A stretch of DNA of 64,000 bases from Absicoccus porci (GTDB lineage: Bacteria; Bacillota_I; Bacilli_A; Erysipelotrichales; Erysipelotrichaceae). Positions 54,184 to 63,938 of the stretch are shown piece by piece; position 1 is the stretch's first letter, and each line of letters starts with the position of its first letter. Made by a program: the position numbers and the translations under genes. A model generated the notes under the pieces. That model was not told where the DNA came from, did not search any database, and saw nothing but the letters and a program-made list of their open reading frames with translations. The stretch is taken from positions 565,092-629,091 of the forward strand of contig NZ_RJQC01000002.1 in the NCBI RefSeq assembly GCF_003725415.1. The letters run 5' to 3'.

Positions 54184-56631
54184 ATGGCTGATGGAAAGAT
54201 CTCGATTGAGATCGAAATCGAAGACTCAAAATTCAAATCCAAGCTAAAGTCACTGGAATCAAGCTCCAACTCTTTTGGAAAACAGCTGTCGTCCTCTATG
54301 ACAAGCTCGAGTGCATCGGCTAAAAAGTCATTGGAATCACTGGGACAGTCGTCTTCAAACACGGCAAAAAAGTTGGATGAAACAAAGCAATCGGCACAAG
54401 GCGCCGGCGAACAAATGGGCAAGACCGGGCAACAAACCGATGATATGGGCAAACATATGCAAGACGCCGACGGTCATACGACCCGGCTAGGCCAAGGCTT
54501 CACGGTCTTAAAAGGCATCGCCGCCAATCTTGCCGCGCAAGGAATTGCCATGGTTGCCGATAAAGTTAAGGATATGGGCGTGCAGATGATCGAGGCGGCG
54601 GCCGATGTAAAGGCCATGAATTCGCAATACGCGCAGACCTTCGGAAAGACAGGCACTTCGGTGCGTAAAGAAGCTGACGGTATCATCAGTAATATCAGCA
54701 AGAATACGGGTATTTTAGATACCCGTCTGCAAGGGTCCGCCACAAGAATATATGGCTTTGCTAAAGCCTCGGGCGGTACCTCAAAAGAGTCATTAGACTT
54801 GATGAGTGACGCTCTGCAAGTAGCGGCAGATAACGCCGCTTACTATGATACAAGCCTGGAGGACTCTACAGAAACCTTACAGTCCTTTATGAAGGGTAAT
54901 TTTGAGAATGATGCGGCCTTGGGTGTGTCATGTACCGAAACGACACGAAATGCCGAAGCGATGAAACTGTTCGGCCAAAAATATCAGGATCTGTCCGAGA
55001 TCCAGAAGCAAAGAGTATTGCTTCAGATGGTCAAAGATGCTCAAGAAGCATCCGGTGCCGTAGGCCAAGCGGCTCGCGAATCTGATGGCTGGGAAAATGT
55101 CATGGGCAACCTAAAAGAGTCATGGAAGCAATTTCTTGCTGTTGTTGGTACCCCGGTGCTTAATGCCCTGGTACCTCTTATCCAAAGCCTTACTGGAAAG
55201 ATGTCGGGGCTCAAAGACAAAGTCAAACAGTTGATGAGTGATTGGAAGACACACAATGGCGTTGCCGGAAAAGTACGATCAATCATGGAAAACCTATCAG
55301 GGCCGATCAAGGCCGTCGGTGTAGCACTGCTTGGTGTGGCGACTGCCTTACTGGCACTGAAGGCCTACACTGTCATCGTATCTATGGTCACTGCGATCAA
55401 AGGATTTTTGACAGCCGTATCAATGATCAAGTCATTAAGCGGCGCTTTTGCGCTTCTTAAGTTCGGTATTGCCGCGCTAGGTGGTCCGGTAACGGTCGTC
55501 ATTGCCATAATTGGTGCGCTAGTTGCAGCTTTCTTATACTTCTATAAGACTAACGATGGCTTCAGAGAAAAAGTAAATGCCGTATGGGAGGCCTTTAAAG
55601 AGACCGTACAAAATGTATTTACAACGGTTAGTACAGTGATCACTAATATCATTACCTTCATCACAAATTTGGTAACCACTATCGTGACAACTGGACAAAC
55701 GATCTATACGACGATCAGTACTTTTATCACGTCGGTAATTACCTGGTTTACCAATCTGCCATCCAATATACAAACGGCTTTTGACACGATCGTAAATGCC
55801 GTGATCACATGGGGATCTAACCTTGTCACCAATGGCGTAACTGCGGTATCAAACTTTGTATCCAATGTAGTTAGTACAATAAGCGGTCTTCCTGGCCAGG
55901 TGGCATCTTTTTTGTCGTCGATCATTAGTAATGTGGCTAGTTGGGCAGGCAGCATGGCATCACAGGCCGTATCTGCCGGAACAAGGTTCTTAAATGGCGT
56001 GGTTACTTATATGAGCCAATTACCTAGTAGGGTAGCAAGCTTTATCTCACAGACTTTGGCGTCACTGAGCTCATGGGTAGCCCAAATGGGTTCGGCAGGT
56101 GCAAGAGCGGCAAGCACTCTAGCATCAAACGTGCGTAATGGTTTGGCCGGTCTACCTGGTCAGATGGCATCCGTTGGAAGCCAGATCGTACATGGCATCA
56201 TCAGCGGTATCAACGGCGCCGCCGGAGGCCTTTTCAACGCGTTGAAAAATCTAGCATCCAACGCTTTGAATGCCGCCAAGAACGCGCTAAAGATCGAGTC
56301 ACCGTCAAGAGTATTTGCGCGTGAGGTAGGTCAATGGATTCCGAAAGGCATCACGATGGGTGTTGATATGGCAATGCCGTCAACACTGCGGACCTTTGGC
56401 AGACAGATTGACCAATTTCGTGTGAAGTTTGGCCAGGCCTTGGATGGATCAAGCGAGGCTTTGATGTTGCAGACCGGACTGGATATCGCGCAAAGAACAG
56501 GTCTATCTGACCAAAAGGCAACGATTACGAATAACAACTTCAGTCAGACGATCAACTCGGCAAAAGTACTACAGCCGAGCGAAATGGCACAGGAAGCAAG
56601 AGATATGCAAAGGAGGATGGCCTGGGTATGA
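54184..56631 (+). CDS. Tape measure protein
   Basis: The 815-residue protein starts with an Ser-rich coiled region, then an alpha-helical core (KVKDMGVQMIEAAADVKAMN, YAQTFGKTGTSVRKEADGII). It has two or three hydrophobic segments around residues 380-470 and a repetitive Thr/Ser/Val-rich tail. No lysozyme or peptidase domain. Length would set a medium siphovirus tail. ATG 54184 follows AGGTGATG; earlier starts in the same frame are less suitable. Overlaps the next gene by four bases. Confidence 0.92.
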   Translation: MADGKISIEIEIEDSKFKSKLKSLESSSNSFGKQLSSSMTSSSASAKKSLESLGQSSSNTAKKLDETKQSAQGAGEQMGKTGQQTDDMGKHMQDADGHTTRLGQGFTVLKGIAANLAAQGIAMVADKVKDMGVQMIEAAADVKAMNSQYAQTFGKTGTSVRKEADGIISNISKNTGILDTRLQGSATRIYGFAKASGGTSKESLDLMSDALQVAADNAAYYDTSLEDSTETLQSFMKGNFENDAALGVSCTETTRNAEAMKLFGQKYQDLSEIQKQRVLLQMVKDAQEASGAVGQAARESDGWENVMGNLKESWKQFLAVVGTPVLNALVPLIQSLTGKMSGLKDKVKQLMSDWKTHNGVAGKVRSIMENLSGPIKAVGVALLGVATALLALKAYTVIVSMVTAIKGFLTAVSMIKSLSGAFALLKFGIAALGGPVTVVIAIIGALVAAFLYFYKTNDGFREKVNAVWEAFKETVQNVFTTVSTVITNIITFITNLVTTIVTTGQTIYTTISTFITSVITWFTNLPSNIQTAFDTIVNAVITWGSNLVTNGVTAVSNFVSNVVSTISGLPGQVASFLSSIISNVASWAGSMASQAVSAGTRFLNGVVTYMSQLPSRVASFISQTLASLSSWVAQMGSAGARAASTLASNVRNGLAGLPGQMASVGSQIVHGIISGINGAAGGLFNALKNLASNALNAAKNALKIESPSRVFAREVGQWIPKGITMGVDMAMPSTLRTFGRQIDQFRVKFGQALDGSSEALMLQTGLDIAQRTGLSDQKATITNNNFSQTINSAKVLQPSEMAQEARDMQRRMAWV

Positions 56632-57485
56632 TACGGATCATATATACATGCGGTTCAAGAAGTGTGGAGTTCTCAACAGATACAGAGATGTATATAACCG
56701 ATATTGACGGGCTCTCTTACAACGACATCACGATCAATGAAACGGAGCTTGCTACACAGGCCGGATCATCACGGGATAATCTGCGGACAAAGCCGAAAAA
56801 TATCACCTTTGAAGGCCGTATCCGATATACACCACTCAAACGGTCAACGATCCTTGCCGCCATACTGCCATGCAAGATGGCAAGGATCCGATATATCGAT
56901 GACTTGGCTGGAATTGACAGATATATCGAAGGCACGCCAAGTCGGACCCCAAGCTTTTCGAACAATCCGACCTGGCAGAGCTTCCAGTTTACTTTCCACG
57001 TATTCTTTCCGTACTGGAGGGACATCAATGATACAGTTGTTTCTTTTGTTTCGGTCGATTCTGCGTTCATGCTGCCGCGAAGCTTTTCGAGCACAGTTCA
57101 TTGGTATATATCAAGACGAAACAGCAAGCCATTACAAACTATATTCAACAACGGGTCAACGGATGCCGGATTCATCGTACGATGGACGGCTCAATCCGAT
57201 GCGACAGGGCCGAGGATCACGAAGGTCGACTCACAAGAAACGATCAGCTTTACGAGTCTTTCAATGCGCGCCGGGGATATCGTAGAAGTATCAACGTATG
57301 ATGATAACAAATACGCGCATCTGATCAGAGATGGCGTGACAAGCAATATCTTCAATGCCTTTGATGATGATGCTAGCTTCTGGAAGTTGGCGGTCGGCTA
57401 TAACTCGGTCCGTGGCGGCGCGATATCCGGAGAAAGTGGCGTGTATTGCGATCTGATCTTCAACAATACATATGTGGGTATTTGA
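56628..57485 (+). CDS. Distal tail protein (Dit)
   Basis: The 285-residue protein (GSRSVEFSTDTEMYITDIDG, FEGRIRYTPLKRSTILAAIL) fits the Dit/Sipho_tail family linking tube and tip. ATGA overlap with the tape measure gene. Confidence 0.85.
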   Translation: MIRIIYTCGSRSVEFSTDTEMYITDIDGLSYNDITINETELATQAGSSRDNLRTKPKNITFEGRIRYTPLKRSTILAAILPCKMARIRYIDDLAGIDRYIEGTPSRTPSFSNNPTWQSFQFTFHVFFPYWRDINDTVVSFVSVDSAFMLPRSFSSTVHWYISRRNSKPLQTIFNNGSTDAGFIVRWTAQSDATGPRITKVDSQETISFTSLSMRAGDIVEVSTYDDNKYAHLIRDGVTSNIFNAFDDDASFWKLAVGYNSVRGGAISGESGVYCDLIFNNTYVGI

Positions 57486-57488
57486 TAT

Positions 57489-58505
57489 ATGGAATTTTAT
57501 ATTTTAGATTCTGACGGTACCAAGGTGGATATCTTACAGAACGTAAGCTCTATCCAGTGGCATACCGCTTACTACACGACCGGTACCTTTGAGATCCATT
57601 GCAAGGCGACGGAATCGAACCTTGCATATCTGAGGGATGGCTACCGGATATGGAACACGGATACCAATGAGATTGGTTTCGTGCGGTATACATACCCGTC
57701 AATTGATATGGAAGGGCATGACGAACTGGAGATACACGGATACCTTGATAATCTGGATCTGCGTATCAATCCAACCATGTCATCCGTCAAGAATGTGGAG
57801 ACTGATTTATACGCACTCGTCGAAAAAAACAAAAGAGATCTGGATATCACTTGCGCTGCGGTCAAAGGCCTTACGGCTACGGTCGATCATGATACGACAT
57901 GGGAGTCACTGCGTGACAGCTTCCAGGCAATATGCCAGGAGGTTGGCTACGGTTATCGGATGCTCAAGAATGGCAATACATTGAATCAGATAGAACTGTA
58001 CGAAAGAGGGCTTAACGAGAACGTGAAGTTTTCTGACAAGATCGGCAACATACAGGCGCAATCTTTCCTACGAGATACCTCAGATTACTATAACTATGCT
58101 TACGTGGCGGGTGCTGGAAAATCCGATGAAAGATATGTGATCGAGATCGATCTGCGCAAAAATGGGGAGCCTAGAAGAGAGCTCTATGTTGATGCCAAGA
58201 ACGTGCAGAGAACCTATACCGATGCGAACGGGAAACAGCAGACGTATACAGACGATCAGTATCATCAGGTCGTATATAACTACGGCTATAGCAAGCTGAT
58301 GGAACATCGCGCAAAAAGTGAGTTTGAATGTACCGTAAACAGTAACGACTCTCTGTACACGTACAGAAAAGATTATTTCGTCGGCGATATCGTGCCGACG
58401 GAATCCGTCAAATACGGCATCAATACCAAAATGCGCATCACAGGCGCAAACTTAGTTATAGAAGACAGTACCAAAGTCAACTTGGTGCTCGAAGAAATAG
58501 AATAG
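57489..58505 (+). CDS. Gp37-like tail tip protein
   Basis: The 338-residue protein (MEFYILDSDGTKVDILQNVS, TFEIHCKATESNLAYLRDGY) matches siphovirus ReqiPepy6 Gp37-like tail proteins. It probably builds the tail tip. It starts three bases after the Dit stop. Confidence 0.85.
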   Translation: MEFYILDSDGTKVDILQNVSSIQWHTAYYTTGTFEIHCKATESNLAYLRDGYRIWNTDTNEIGFVRYTYPSIDMEGHDELEIHGYLDNLDLRINPTMSSVKNVETDLYALVEKNKRDLDITCAAVKGLTATVDHDTTWESLRDSFQAICQEVGYGYRMLKNGNTLNQIELYERGLNENVKFSDKIGNIQAQSFLRDTSDYYNYAYVAGAGKSDERYVIEIDLRKNGEPRRELYVDAKNVQRTYTDANGKQQTYTDDQYHQVVYNYGYSKLMEHRAKSEFECTVNSNDSLYTYRKDYFVGDIVPTESVKYGINTKMRITGANLVIEDSTKVNLVLEEIE

Positions 58506-58515
58506 GAGGGATCAT

Positions 58516-59259
58516 ATGTCACAAACGGCATTTCCACTTGACGATACCCCGTATCTGGCACAAGACCTAAGACTATGGCATATAGGTAGAACGACCGGGA
58601 TTATCAATGCGACTGGCACAGACTTTACGGTCACACCAATTGACGGCATCAACGTCAACGTTTCGCCAGGATTCGCCTATATTAGAGACGCTGTAGGCTC
58701 TTATGGCGGATTGGTCTACGGCTCGACCGAAAACGTTGAACTGACTGGACAAATCGCAGACACAAATGACAGATATGACTATGTTGCGGTCCGATACACA
58801 AAAGCATCAAACAAGGTCGAATTAAAATATGTGGTCGGAACTACGACCAAACCGAGTCCAGTACGGACTGAGCAGATATGGGAGATCATCGTAGCTATCG
58901 TACACGTACGTGCGTCGTCAGAAAGCATCTTGACAACAGATATCACGGATACACGTATGGACAGCAAGTACTGTGGCCTATGCGTGGATACGCTTACTAA
59001 GATACCAACAGACTCATACGCCAGCCAGTTGGCCGAATTTATGCAGACCAATCAGAGCGAATTCAATACCTGGTTTGAGTCCATCAAGGGCACGCTTGAT
59101 GGTGACACGGCCGCAAAACTGGCCAATCAGATCACGACACTACAGGATAAGGTAACAGCACTCGAGCCTTACAAAGCTCAGGTGGACACGCTCAATGCTT
59201 GGAAACAAGCGGTACTGGCCGGAGAAACCACATTAATGATTTTCGAGGAGGAATCTTAA
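58516..59259 (+). CDS. Baseplate/receptor-binding-type tail protein
   Basis: The 247-residue protein (TPYLAQDLRLWHIGRTTGII, VNVSPGFAYIRDAVGSYGGL) has an N-terminal strand-rich region and a C-terminal coiled coil (TTLQDKVTALEPYKAQVDTL). It is a candidate host-contact protein. GGAGGG precedes ATG 58516. Confidence 0.75.
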   Translation: MSQTAFPLDDTPYLAQDLRLWHIGRTTGIINATGTDFTVTPIDGINVNVSPGFAYIRDAVGSYGGLVYGSTENVELTGQIADTNDRYDYVAVRYTKASNKVELKYVVGTTTKPSPVRTEQIWEIIVAIVHVRASSESILTTDITDTRMDSKYCGLCVDTLTKIPTDSYASQLAEFMQTNQSEFNTWFESIKGTLDGDTAAKLANQITTLQDKVTALEPYKAQVDTLNAWKQAVLAGETTLMIFEEES

Positions 59260-59690
59260 TGATAATCGCAAAAATGAATAACATGATCCACAATCTTGTG
59301 GAGCAGAAAGATATAAAAGAAACCGTACTGTTTGAGTCAAAAACTAGTGTCGGTTATGAACATAATGTGACCCTGAGCGAGGACCCATCCACTTTCGCCT
59401 ATCTGATTATTCTAGTAACTAGTGGAAGTTCCAATAGCAGTAGAATGTGCTATGCAAAAAAGCATGGTGACGTATGGTATACTAACTCGTCGCCTACTGA
59501 TTATCGGAATATATATATAGCAATCGGAAGTCAATCAGGCACAAGCATGAAAATCAATACTGCAGAGTGGGTATCGAAAAGTTTAAATTATGGATGCGCA
59601 ATTGATAGCATCATTGGTGTAAATCGGGGGGGGTCATTAACTCTTAGTGACCTTGTAGAAATCGTCAAAAAGGCGGTGGTATCATGCTAA
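59259..59690 (+). CDS. Tail tip-associated protein
   Basis: The 143-residue protein starts at ATG 59259, sharing one base with the previous stop, after GAGGAGGAA. It contains Ser- and Gly-rich strands (GSSNSSRMCYAKKHGDVWYT). No named family. It overlaps the next gene by seven bases. Confidence 0.65.
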   Translation: MIIAKMNNMIHNLVEQKDIKETVLFESKTSVGYEHNVTLSEDPSTFAYLIILVTSGSSNSSRMCYAKKHGDVWYTNSSPTDYRNIYIAIGSQSGTSMKINTAEWVSKSLNYGCAIDSIIGVNRGGSLTLSDLVEIVKKAVVSC

Positions 59691-60049
59691 ATGCAAAGGC
59701 AGAATCTACCGCTTATAAAGTAATTACACAAGATGATATTGACGTACAGACGGCTACAGTAACAAACAATGGTATAACTATAAAATTATGGAAAAGTGGA
59801 CATGTTGTTAATGCAAATATAAGGCAGTCAGGCACAGTATCAAAAAGTGGATACAATAGTGGTTTAGCAACGATACCTGAAGGTTTTAGGCCAATTGAGC
59901 AACAATTAATCTATTATACAGGCATAGCAGGCTCATCAGCAAACGGTAACGGAAAATGGTATATTGACACTGATGGAAGTGTCGGAGATTTTTCGAACAC
60001 GACCGGAAGCATTGAGCGTAATGCATCGGCAACATGGATTACAAATTAA
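59684..60049 (+). CDS. Tail fibre-like protein
   Basis: The 121-residue beta-rich protein (SGYNSGLATIPEGFRPIEQQ, SGHVVNANIRQSGTVSKSGY, YIDTDGSVGDFSNT) resembles C-terminal domains of phage tail fibres. It may be the receptor-binding head supplied as a separate chain. GGTGGT precedes the start. Confidence 0.68.
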   Translation: MLNAKAESTAYKVITQDDIDVQTATVTNNGITIKLWKSGHVVNANIRQSGTVSKSGYNSGLATIPEGFRPIEQQLIYYTGIAGSSANGNGKWYIDTDGSVGDFSNTTGSIERNASATWITN

Positions 60050-60060
60050 TTATTTACGAT

Positions 60061-60080
60061 GGCTAGCAATAGCCCTTTTT
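60061..60080 (+). terminator. Hairpin before the lysis genes
   Basis: GGCTA / TAGCC with a four-base loop, followed by CTTTTT. It may reduce expression of the holin. Confidence 0.6.
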
Positions 60081-60094
60081 ATGAGGAGATTAAT

Positions 60095-60298
60095 ATGGAT
60101 AAATTAAAAAATAAAAAGTGGTGGGACGCATCACTTACACGAGCTATCAAAACGGTATGTCAAACGGCGGTCGGCACCATCGGAGCTAGTACCATGATCG
60201 AGTCAGTAGACTGGAAGGTAGTGCTATCCGCAAGCCTTTTGGCCGGATTGGTATCACTGCTTACAAGCCTTGGTGGCTTACCTGAGGTAGACGGATGA
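60095..60298 (+). CDS. Holin (r1t-like)
   Basis: The 67-residue protein has a basic N-terminus (MDKLKNKKWWDASLTRAIKT), then two hydrophobic segments, and fits the r1t-type phage holin. GAGGAG precedes ATG 60095; an upstream ATG at 60059 lies in the hairpin. It opens the membrane for the amidase. Confidence 0.85.
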   Translation: MDKLKNKKWWDASLTRAIKTVCQTAVGTIGASTMIESVDWKVVLSASLLAGLVSLLTSLGGLPEVDG

Positions 60299-60636
60299 TT
60301 AATCAAAACGACGGTATGACGTTTGAATTTTTGTTTTCTTCGGCGGCCTTTATAGGATTGATTGTTAATATTATTTTTACGATAAAAAACAACTCAAAAA
60401 AAGATGCAGAAGATGTATCTAAAGCCAATGAAGGAGTTGTAAAAGCTAACATCAAACTTGATGCACTATGTCGTGATTCAAGTGAAACAAGACTGGATCT
60501 CAAAAGCATGAAATCAGATATCGAAAAAATGACAAAAAAGCAAATCGAGCATGACTTCCGTCTGGAAAAAATTGAAGAAGATCTGGACAGTGCGTGTGGG
60601 CGAATCGCCCGATTAGAGGAGAAAGAAGGGCAATAA
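60295..60636 (+). CDS. Membrane-anchored coiled-coil lysis protein
   Basis: The 113-residue protein has one N-terminal helix (FEFLFSSAAFIGLIVNIIFT) and a long coiled coil (DLKSMKSDIEKMTKKQIEHD). It resembles holin-associated XhlA-like proteins or spanin-like partners of holin. ATGA overlap with holin. Confidence 0.72.
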   Translation: MINQNDGMTFEFLFSSAAFIGLIVNIIFTIKNNSKKDAEDVSKANEGVVKANIKLDALCRDSSETRLDLKSMKSDIEKMTKKQIEHDFRLEKIEEDLDSACGRIARLEEKEGQ

Positions 60637-60637
60637 T

Positions 60638-60730
60638 ATGGCAGAAAAAGACGAATTTGAAAAATTAAGCAACGAAGCAAAAGAAGAACTTTCAAACAAT
60701 AAAGAAGAAGAAAAGAAAGAAGGTAAGTAG
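60638..60730 (+). CDS. Very small acidic phage protein (30 residues)
   Basis: ATG 60638 follows AGAAGGG. The product (MAEKDEFEKLSNEAKEELSN, then KEEEKKEGK) is a short charged helix between two lysis genes. It could be a real small gene or a coupling leader of the amidase. Confidence 0.5.
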   Translation: MAEKDEFEKLSNEAKEELSNNKEEEKKEGK

Positions 60731-60733
60731 TAT

Positions 60734-61573
60734 ATGCACAGTAGCTTAACGAACAAGATTATTCTATCTCCAAACAACAGTGGACAAAGAACAAGCAAAG
60801 TAACAAAGGTCACTATTCATCACATGGCAGGGAACCTTTCGATTGAACAATGTGGTGCTATCTTTCAGAATACGGCAAGACAAGCATCAAGCAACTATGG
60901 TATTGGTTCAGATGGTCGTGTAGGTTGTTACGTTGATGAAAATTGCCGAGCATGGACAAGCTCAAGCAACTGGAACGATCAACAAGCAATTACTATTGAA
61001 GTGGCAGATAACAATCTATCCACATGGAGCATTTCAGACAAGGCATATAGCAAACTAATTGAATTGTGCGCCGATATTTGCAGACGCTATGGAATTACAC
61101 CATCGTATGATGGAACACCAAATGCAAGCTTTACGGAACATAGAATGTTCGCACCTACTTCATGCCCAGGCGAATGGATTCATGCCCGTATGCCACAAAT
61201 TGTAAAAGATGTAAAAGCCATGATGGCCGGATCTAAGCCAACTACCAACCAAGTACAAGGCAACTTGCCTGATCAGATCTTGACTGTAGGAAGTAAGGTC
61301 CGCTCTATCGGTATGTTGGTAGAAAAGGTCGATGTGGCCAATCAGATGATCTACAACTCCGTCGCCGGCGGTTGGATCCCGTCAAAAGATGTTGATGAAG
61401 TGGACGCTCGTGATGGCAAGAAAGATCAGATCCTTAATGTTGGATCGGGCTTCGCTTTTCCACATGAAATGACGGTTGGAAAAGTAGACGTACCAAGCGA
61501 TTCCGTATACATCAATGAGCTCGGTTACTGGTTAAAAGCTAGATGCCTGAATGAGACCAAGGAAGGCCAGTAG
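60734..61573 (+). CDS. Endolysin, N-acetylmuramoyl-L-alanine amidase
   Basis: The 279-residue lysin has an Amidase_2 domain (residues about 15-160) with zinc-site HHMAG near the start, ITIEVADNN and later HRMFAPTSCPGEW. Two related C-terminal repeats of about 45 residues follow (DQILTVGSKVRSIGMLVEKVDV and DQILNVGSGFAFPHEMTVGK), probably binding the wall. It cuts the stem peptide from murein. No signal peptide, so it needs the holin. Confidence 0.94.
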   Translation: MHSSLTNKIILSPNNSGQRTSKVTKVTIHHMAGNLSIEQCGAIFQNTARQASSNYGIGSDGRVGCYVDENCRAWTSSSNWNDQQAITIEVADNNLSTWSISDKAYSKLIELCADICRRYGITPSYDGTPNASFTEHRMFAPTSCPGEWIHARMPQIVKDVKAMMAGSKPTTNQVQGNLPDQILTVGSKVRSIGMLVEKVDVANQMIYNSVAGGWIPSKDVDEVDARDGKKDQILNVGSGFAFPHEMTVGKVDVPSDSVYINELGYWLKARCLNETKEGQ

Positions 61574-61843
61574 ATGGCACTCCACTACCGGAAGAAGCCT
61601 ATCGTAATTGAGGCAATGCAGCTCAATATGTGCAATCGTGACAAGATTATCGACTTCGCGAAAGGGTATATCACACTCAAGTGGGATGACGGCTACCTAG
61701 TTGGTGCATATGTGCAGACCTTGGAAGGGTGCATGTACGCTTCCTATGGAGATTACATTATCAAGGGCGTGGATGGCGAATACTATCCTTGCAAGCCCGG
61801 TGTTTTTGAGAAGACTTACGAGCTCGCAGAGGAGCTTTTTTAG
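61574..61843 (+). CDS. PGDYG-domain phage protein
   Basis: The 89-residue protein has the PGDYG-like motif near residue 58 (ASYGDYIIKGVDGEYYPCKPGVFEKTY), common in phages near lysis genes. Role unknown. It starts directly after the amidase stop. Confidence 0.8.
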   Translation: MALHYRKKPIVIEAMQLNMCNRDKIIDFAKGYITLKWDDGYLVGAYVQTLEGCMYASYGDYIIKGVDGEYYPCKPGVFEKTYELAEELF

Positions 61844-62168
61844 GCACATAGGTAGGCAAAAATAGGTAATAATAGGCAAAAGTAGGTGATTGTATATGAT
61901 TGTGTGATATGATGTGAAATCCACTGGCAAATTAGTGGCAAATTAGTGGCAAATACTTTTCTGTCGATTTATGCTTATTGTTTTTGCGTCTGTTTCTAAA
62001 AACGGCGATTGTTGAATAAACAACTATTTTCTATCGAGTAAAAAAGGGATGGCTTTAGCGGTCATCCCGATTTTTTTGATATTTGATTTTTTATAAAGGT
62101 ATAGATAAAATAAGACTATATAATATCCGATAAGAGGATATTATAATACTTCCGAGGAGAACAAGAAT
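61844..62168. repeat. Right prophage end region with 11-bp repeats
   Basis: TGGCAAATTAG repeats at 61925 and 61936 with a third TGGCAAATAC at 61947. The TAGGCAAAA-type words repeat at 61856-61888. These are likely integrase arm sites near attR. No core matching the left end was recognised. A terminator GGGATG / CATCCC with seven T (62041-62077), then AT-rich promoter DNA, fills the remainder. No gene is visible. Confidence 0.6.
62041..62077 (+). terminator. Rho-independent terminator
   Basis: GGGATG / CATCCC stem with an 11-base loop and seven T. It shields the following operon from phage late transcription. Confidence 0.75.
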
Positions 62169-63323
62169 ATGATAGTAATGAATATAGTTTTAGATAATAT
62201 AAGGTCTTTTGAAGACTTTAATGTAAATTTTTCTTATCCTAGAAAGGTTGCTGGATCAACGATAGATAGTGAATATTTAGATGGTTTTCCCAACTTTAGA
62301 TATAAAAAATTGAATATAATAATGGGAGCAAACGCGACTGGAAAAACAGCTTTGGGAAAGACTTTAATGGATGTTTTTAATTTCATATATAGAACCGATG
62401 TATCTAGAATTATTGATTCAATTAACAATACAAGCAAAAAGGCTTATATAGAAATGGATTTTATACCACAAAAGCAATATTTATATAGAATTTCTCTAAA
62501 AATAGATCCAATAGATAATGATGACAAAAAATTCGATGTAAAAGTAGCATTGAAAAAAGCAAAAATAACAAAGAAAGACAATTATGAAAGATGCGCAAAA
62601 AGATTAACGATTAAAGATAATGAATACTCAACTGATTTGGCAAATGCGCTTAAGCCGATTGAGAGTTTTGGATGGTATTTTATCTATCCATATGACGTTG
62701 AGTATTCCATTCATCTACCTGACCCTGGTTTGCATTCTATTGATTTTAGTGATATTCTTGAGAATATTTTTAAGGTATTAGATCCATCTATAGAATCTGT
62801 TGAAAAAAATGAAATTAAAAATGATAAAAATAATGCTGCTTATTCGATAAAATTCAAAAACAGTTCAAAGGTACCTTTAATTCATGACGGTGAGATTACT
62901 AAAGGAGATTTTTTATCTAGCGGAACTAAATCCGGGATTAAAATTGCAACTTTACTATCTGCTATATTTGATCATCGTAATGGTTTCTTTTATTGTGATG
63001 AACTATTTTCATATATTCAAACTGATATTGAAAAAGCAGTTCTTTCGGTTATGATTTCCCAATTGAACGGAATCGAACAACTGTTTTTCACTTCCCATAA
63101 TACGGATTTATTAGATATGGATTTGCCAAAACATTCATTTCTATTTTTGAGAAAAAGAATGATTAACAATAAGTCTCAAATTGAAGCTTTTGACGCATCT
63201 TTATATTTAAAAAAAGGAACAGAATCGCTACGAAATGCAGTAGAGAACGATATTTTTAATACTATTCCAAATCTAGATCAAATTTATAAATTAGAAAAAT
63301 TGTGTGAGGAATCGAATGAGTAA
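62169..63323 (+). CDS. RloA-like AAA/ABC-type ATPase, candidate defence component
   Basis: The 384-residue protein is an SMC/ABC-type ATPase of the AAA_15/AAA_21 (RloA-like) type: Walker A GANATGKTALGK near residue 55, signature SSGTKSG near 255, Walker B FFYCDELF near 278 and H-loop FTSHN near 315. The segment LDNIRSFEDFNVNF is the usual start. GAGGAG precedes ATG 62169. Together with the overlapping Toprim-like gene this resembles RloAB/AbiL- or PARIS-like defence pairs. AT-rich composition suggests transfer. Confidence 0.85.
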   Translation: MIVMNIVLDNIRSFEDFNVNFSYPRKVAGSTIDSEYLDGFPNFRYKKLNIIMGANATGKTALGKTLMDVFNFIYRTDVSRIIDSINNTSKKAYIEMDFIPQKQYLYRISLKIDPIDNDDKKFDVKVALKKAKITKKDNYERCAKRLTIKDNEYSTDLANALKPIESFGWYFIYPYDVEYSIHLPDPGLHSIDFSDILENIFKVLDPSIESVEKNEIKNDKNNAAYSIKFKNSSKVPLIHDGEITKGDFLSSGTKSGIKIATLLSAIFDHRNGFFYCDELFSYIQTDIEKAVLSVMISQLNGIEQLFFTSHNTDLLDMDLPKHSFLFLRKRMINNKSQIEAFDASLYLKKGTESLRNAVENDIFNTIPNLDQIYKLEKLCEESNE

Positions 63324-63843
63324 GTTTTATCACTATTATGTTGAAGGAAAATGCGAAGAAACTTTAGTTAAAACTCTTAAAATGAATAATGAATATATTT
63401 ATTCTGGAGCTATAGATGTGATAAACGCTACTCAGGAATGCATTTCAAACACTAGAATTCGTGCTTTGAAAAATAAAACTATTGTAGTATTAATTTATGA
63501 TACGGATCGTGAAGCAACAAATCGATTGAGAGAAAATATTGCAAGATTAAACAAAGCAAAAAATGTTTATAAAGTAATTTGTATCCCACAGGTAGAAAAT
63601 TTTGAAGATGAATTGCTACGTTGTACTGATATAGATGAAATAAGAAATTTCACTAACAGTAAATCAAAGTCAAATTTTAAAAGCGATTTTATTAATCAAA
63701 AAGAGCAATCATTGCTTGCAAAACTTAAAAAATCAAATTTTAATATTGATATTCTATGGTCAAAAATACCAAAAAATAATTATTCTGAATTTGGTAATGA
63801 TGCAAGTAAAATTAAAAGAAGAATGCCCGGCAAGCACTCTTGA
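63316..63843 (+). CDS. RloB/Toprim-like partner protein
   Basis: The 175-residue protein has YYVEGKCEETLVKTL at the start (E-rich Toprim-like motif), then VVLIYDTDREATNRLRENIA (DxD) and later PQVENFEDELLRC, matching RloB/AbiLii-type arrangement. Such proteins are thought to be nucleases controlled by the ATPase. ATG 63316 overlaps the ATPase gene by eight bases after GAGG. Exact family uncertain; OLD-like and DUF4435 types remain possible. Confidence 0.72.
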   Translation: MSKFYHYYVEGKCEETLVKTLKMNNEYIYSGAIDVINATQECISNTRIRALKNKTIVVLIYDTDREATNRLRENIARLNKAKNVYKVICIPQVENFEDELLRCTDIDEIRNFTNSKSKSNFKSDFINQKEQSLLAKLKKSNFNIDILWSKIPKNNYSEFGNDASKIKRRMPGKHS

Positions 63844-63938
63844 TGAAGTTTTAGAGATCGTTGAATCTCTATTCTGAACTCATTATAAAAAAAGGCTGGC
63901 TATTTGCCAATGTCATTAAGTTAAGAAATGACGGCTTT

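Noticed and set aside
56704..57301. 193-residue alternative frame inside the distal tail gene
   Set aside because: It lies in another frame of a well-supported gene and lacks a ribosome site and family resemblance.
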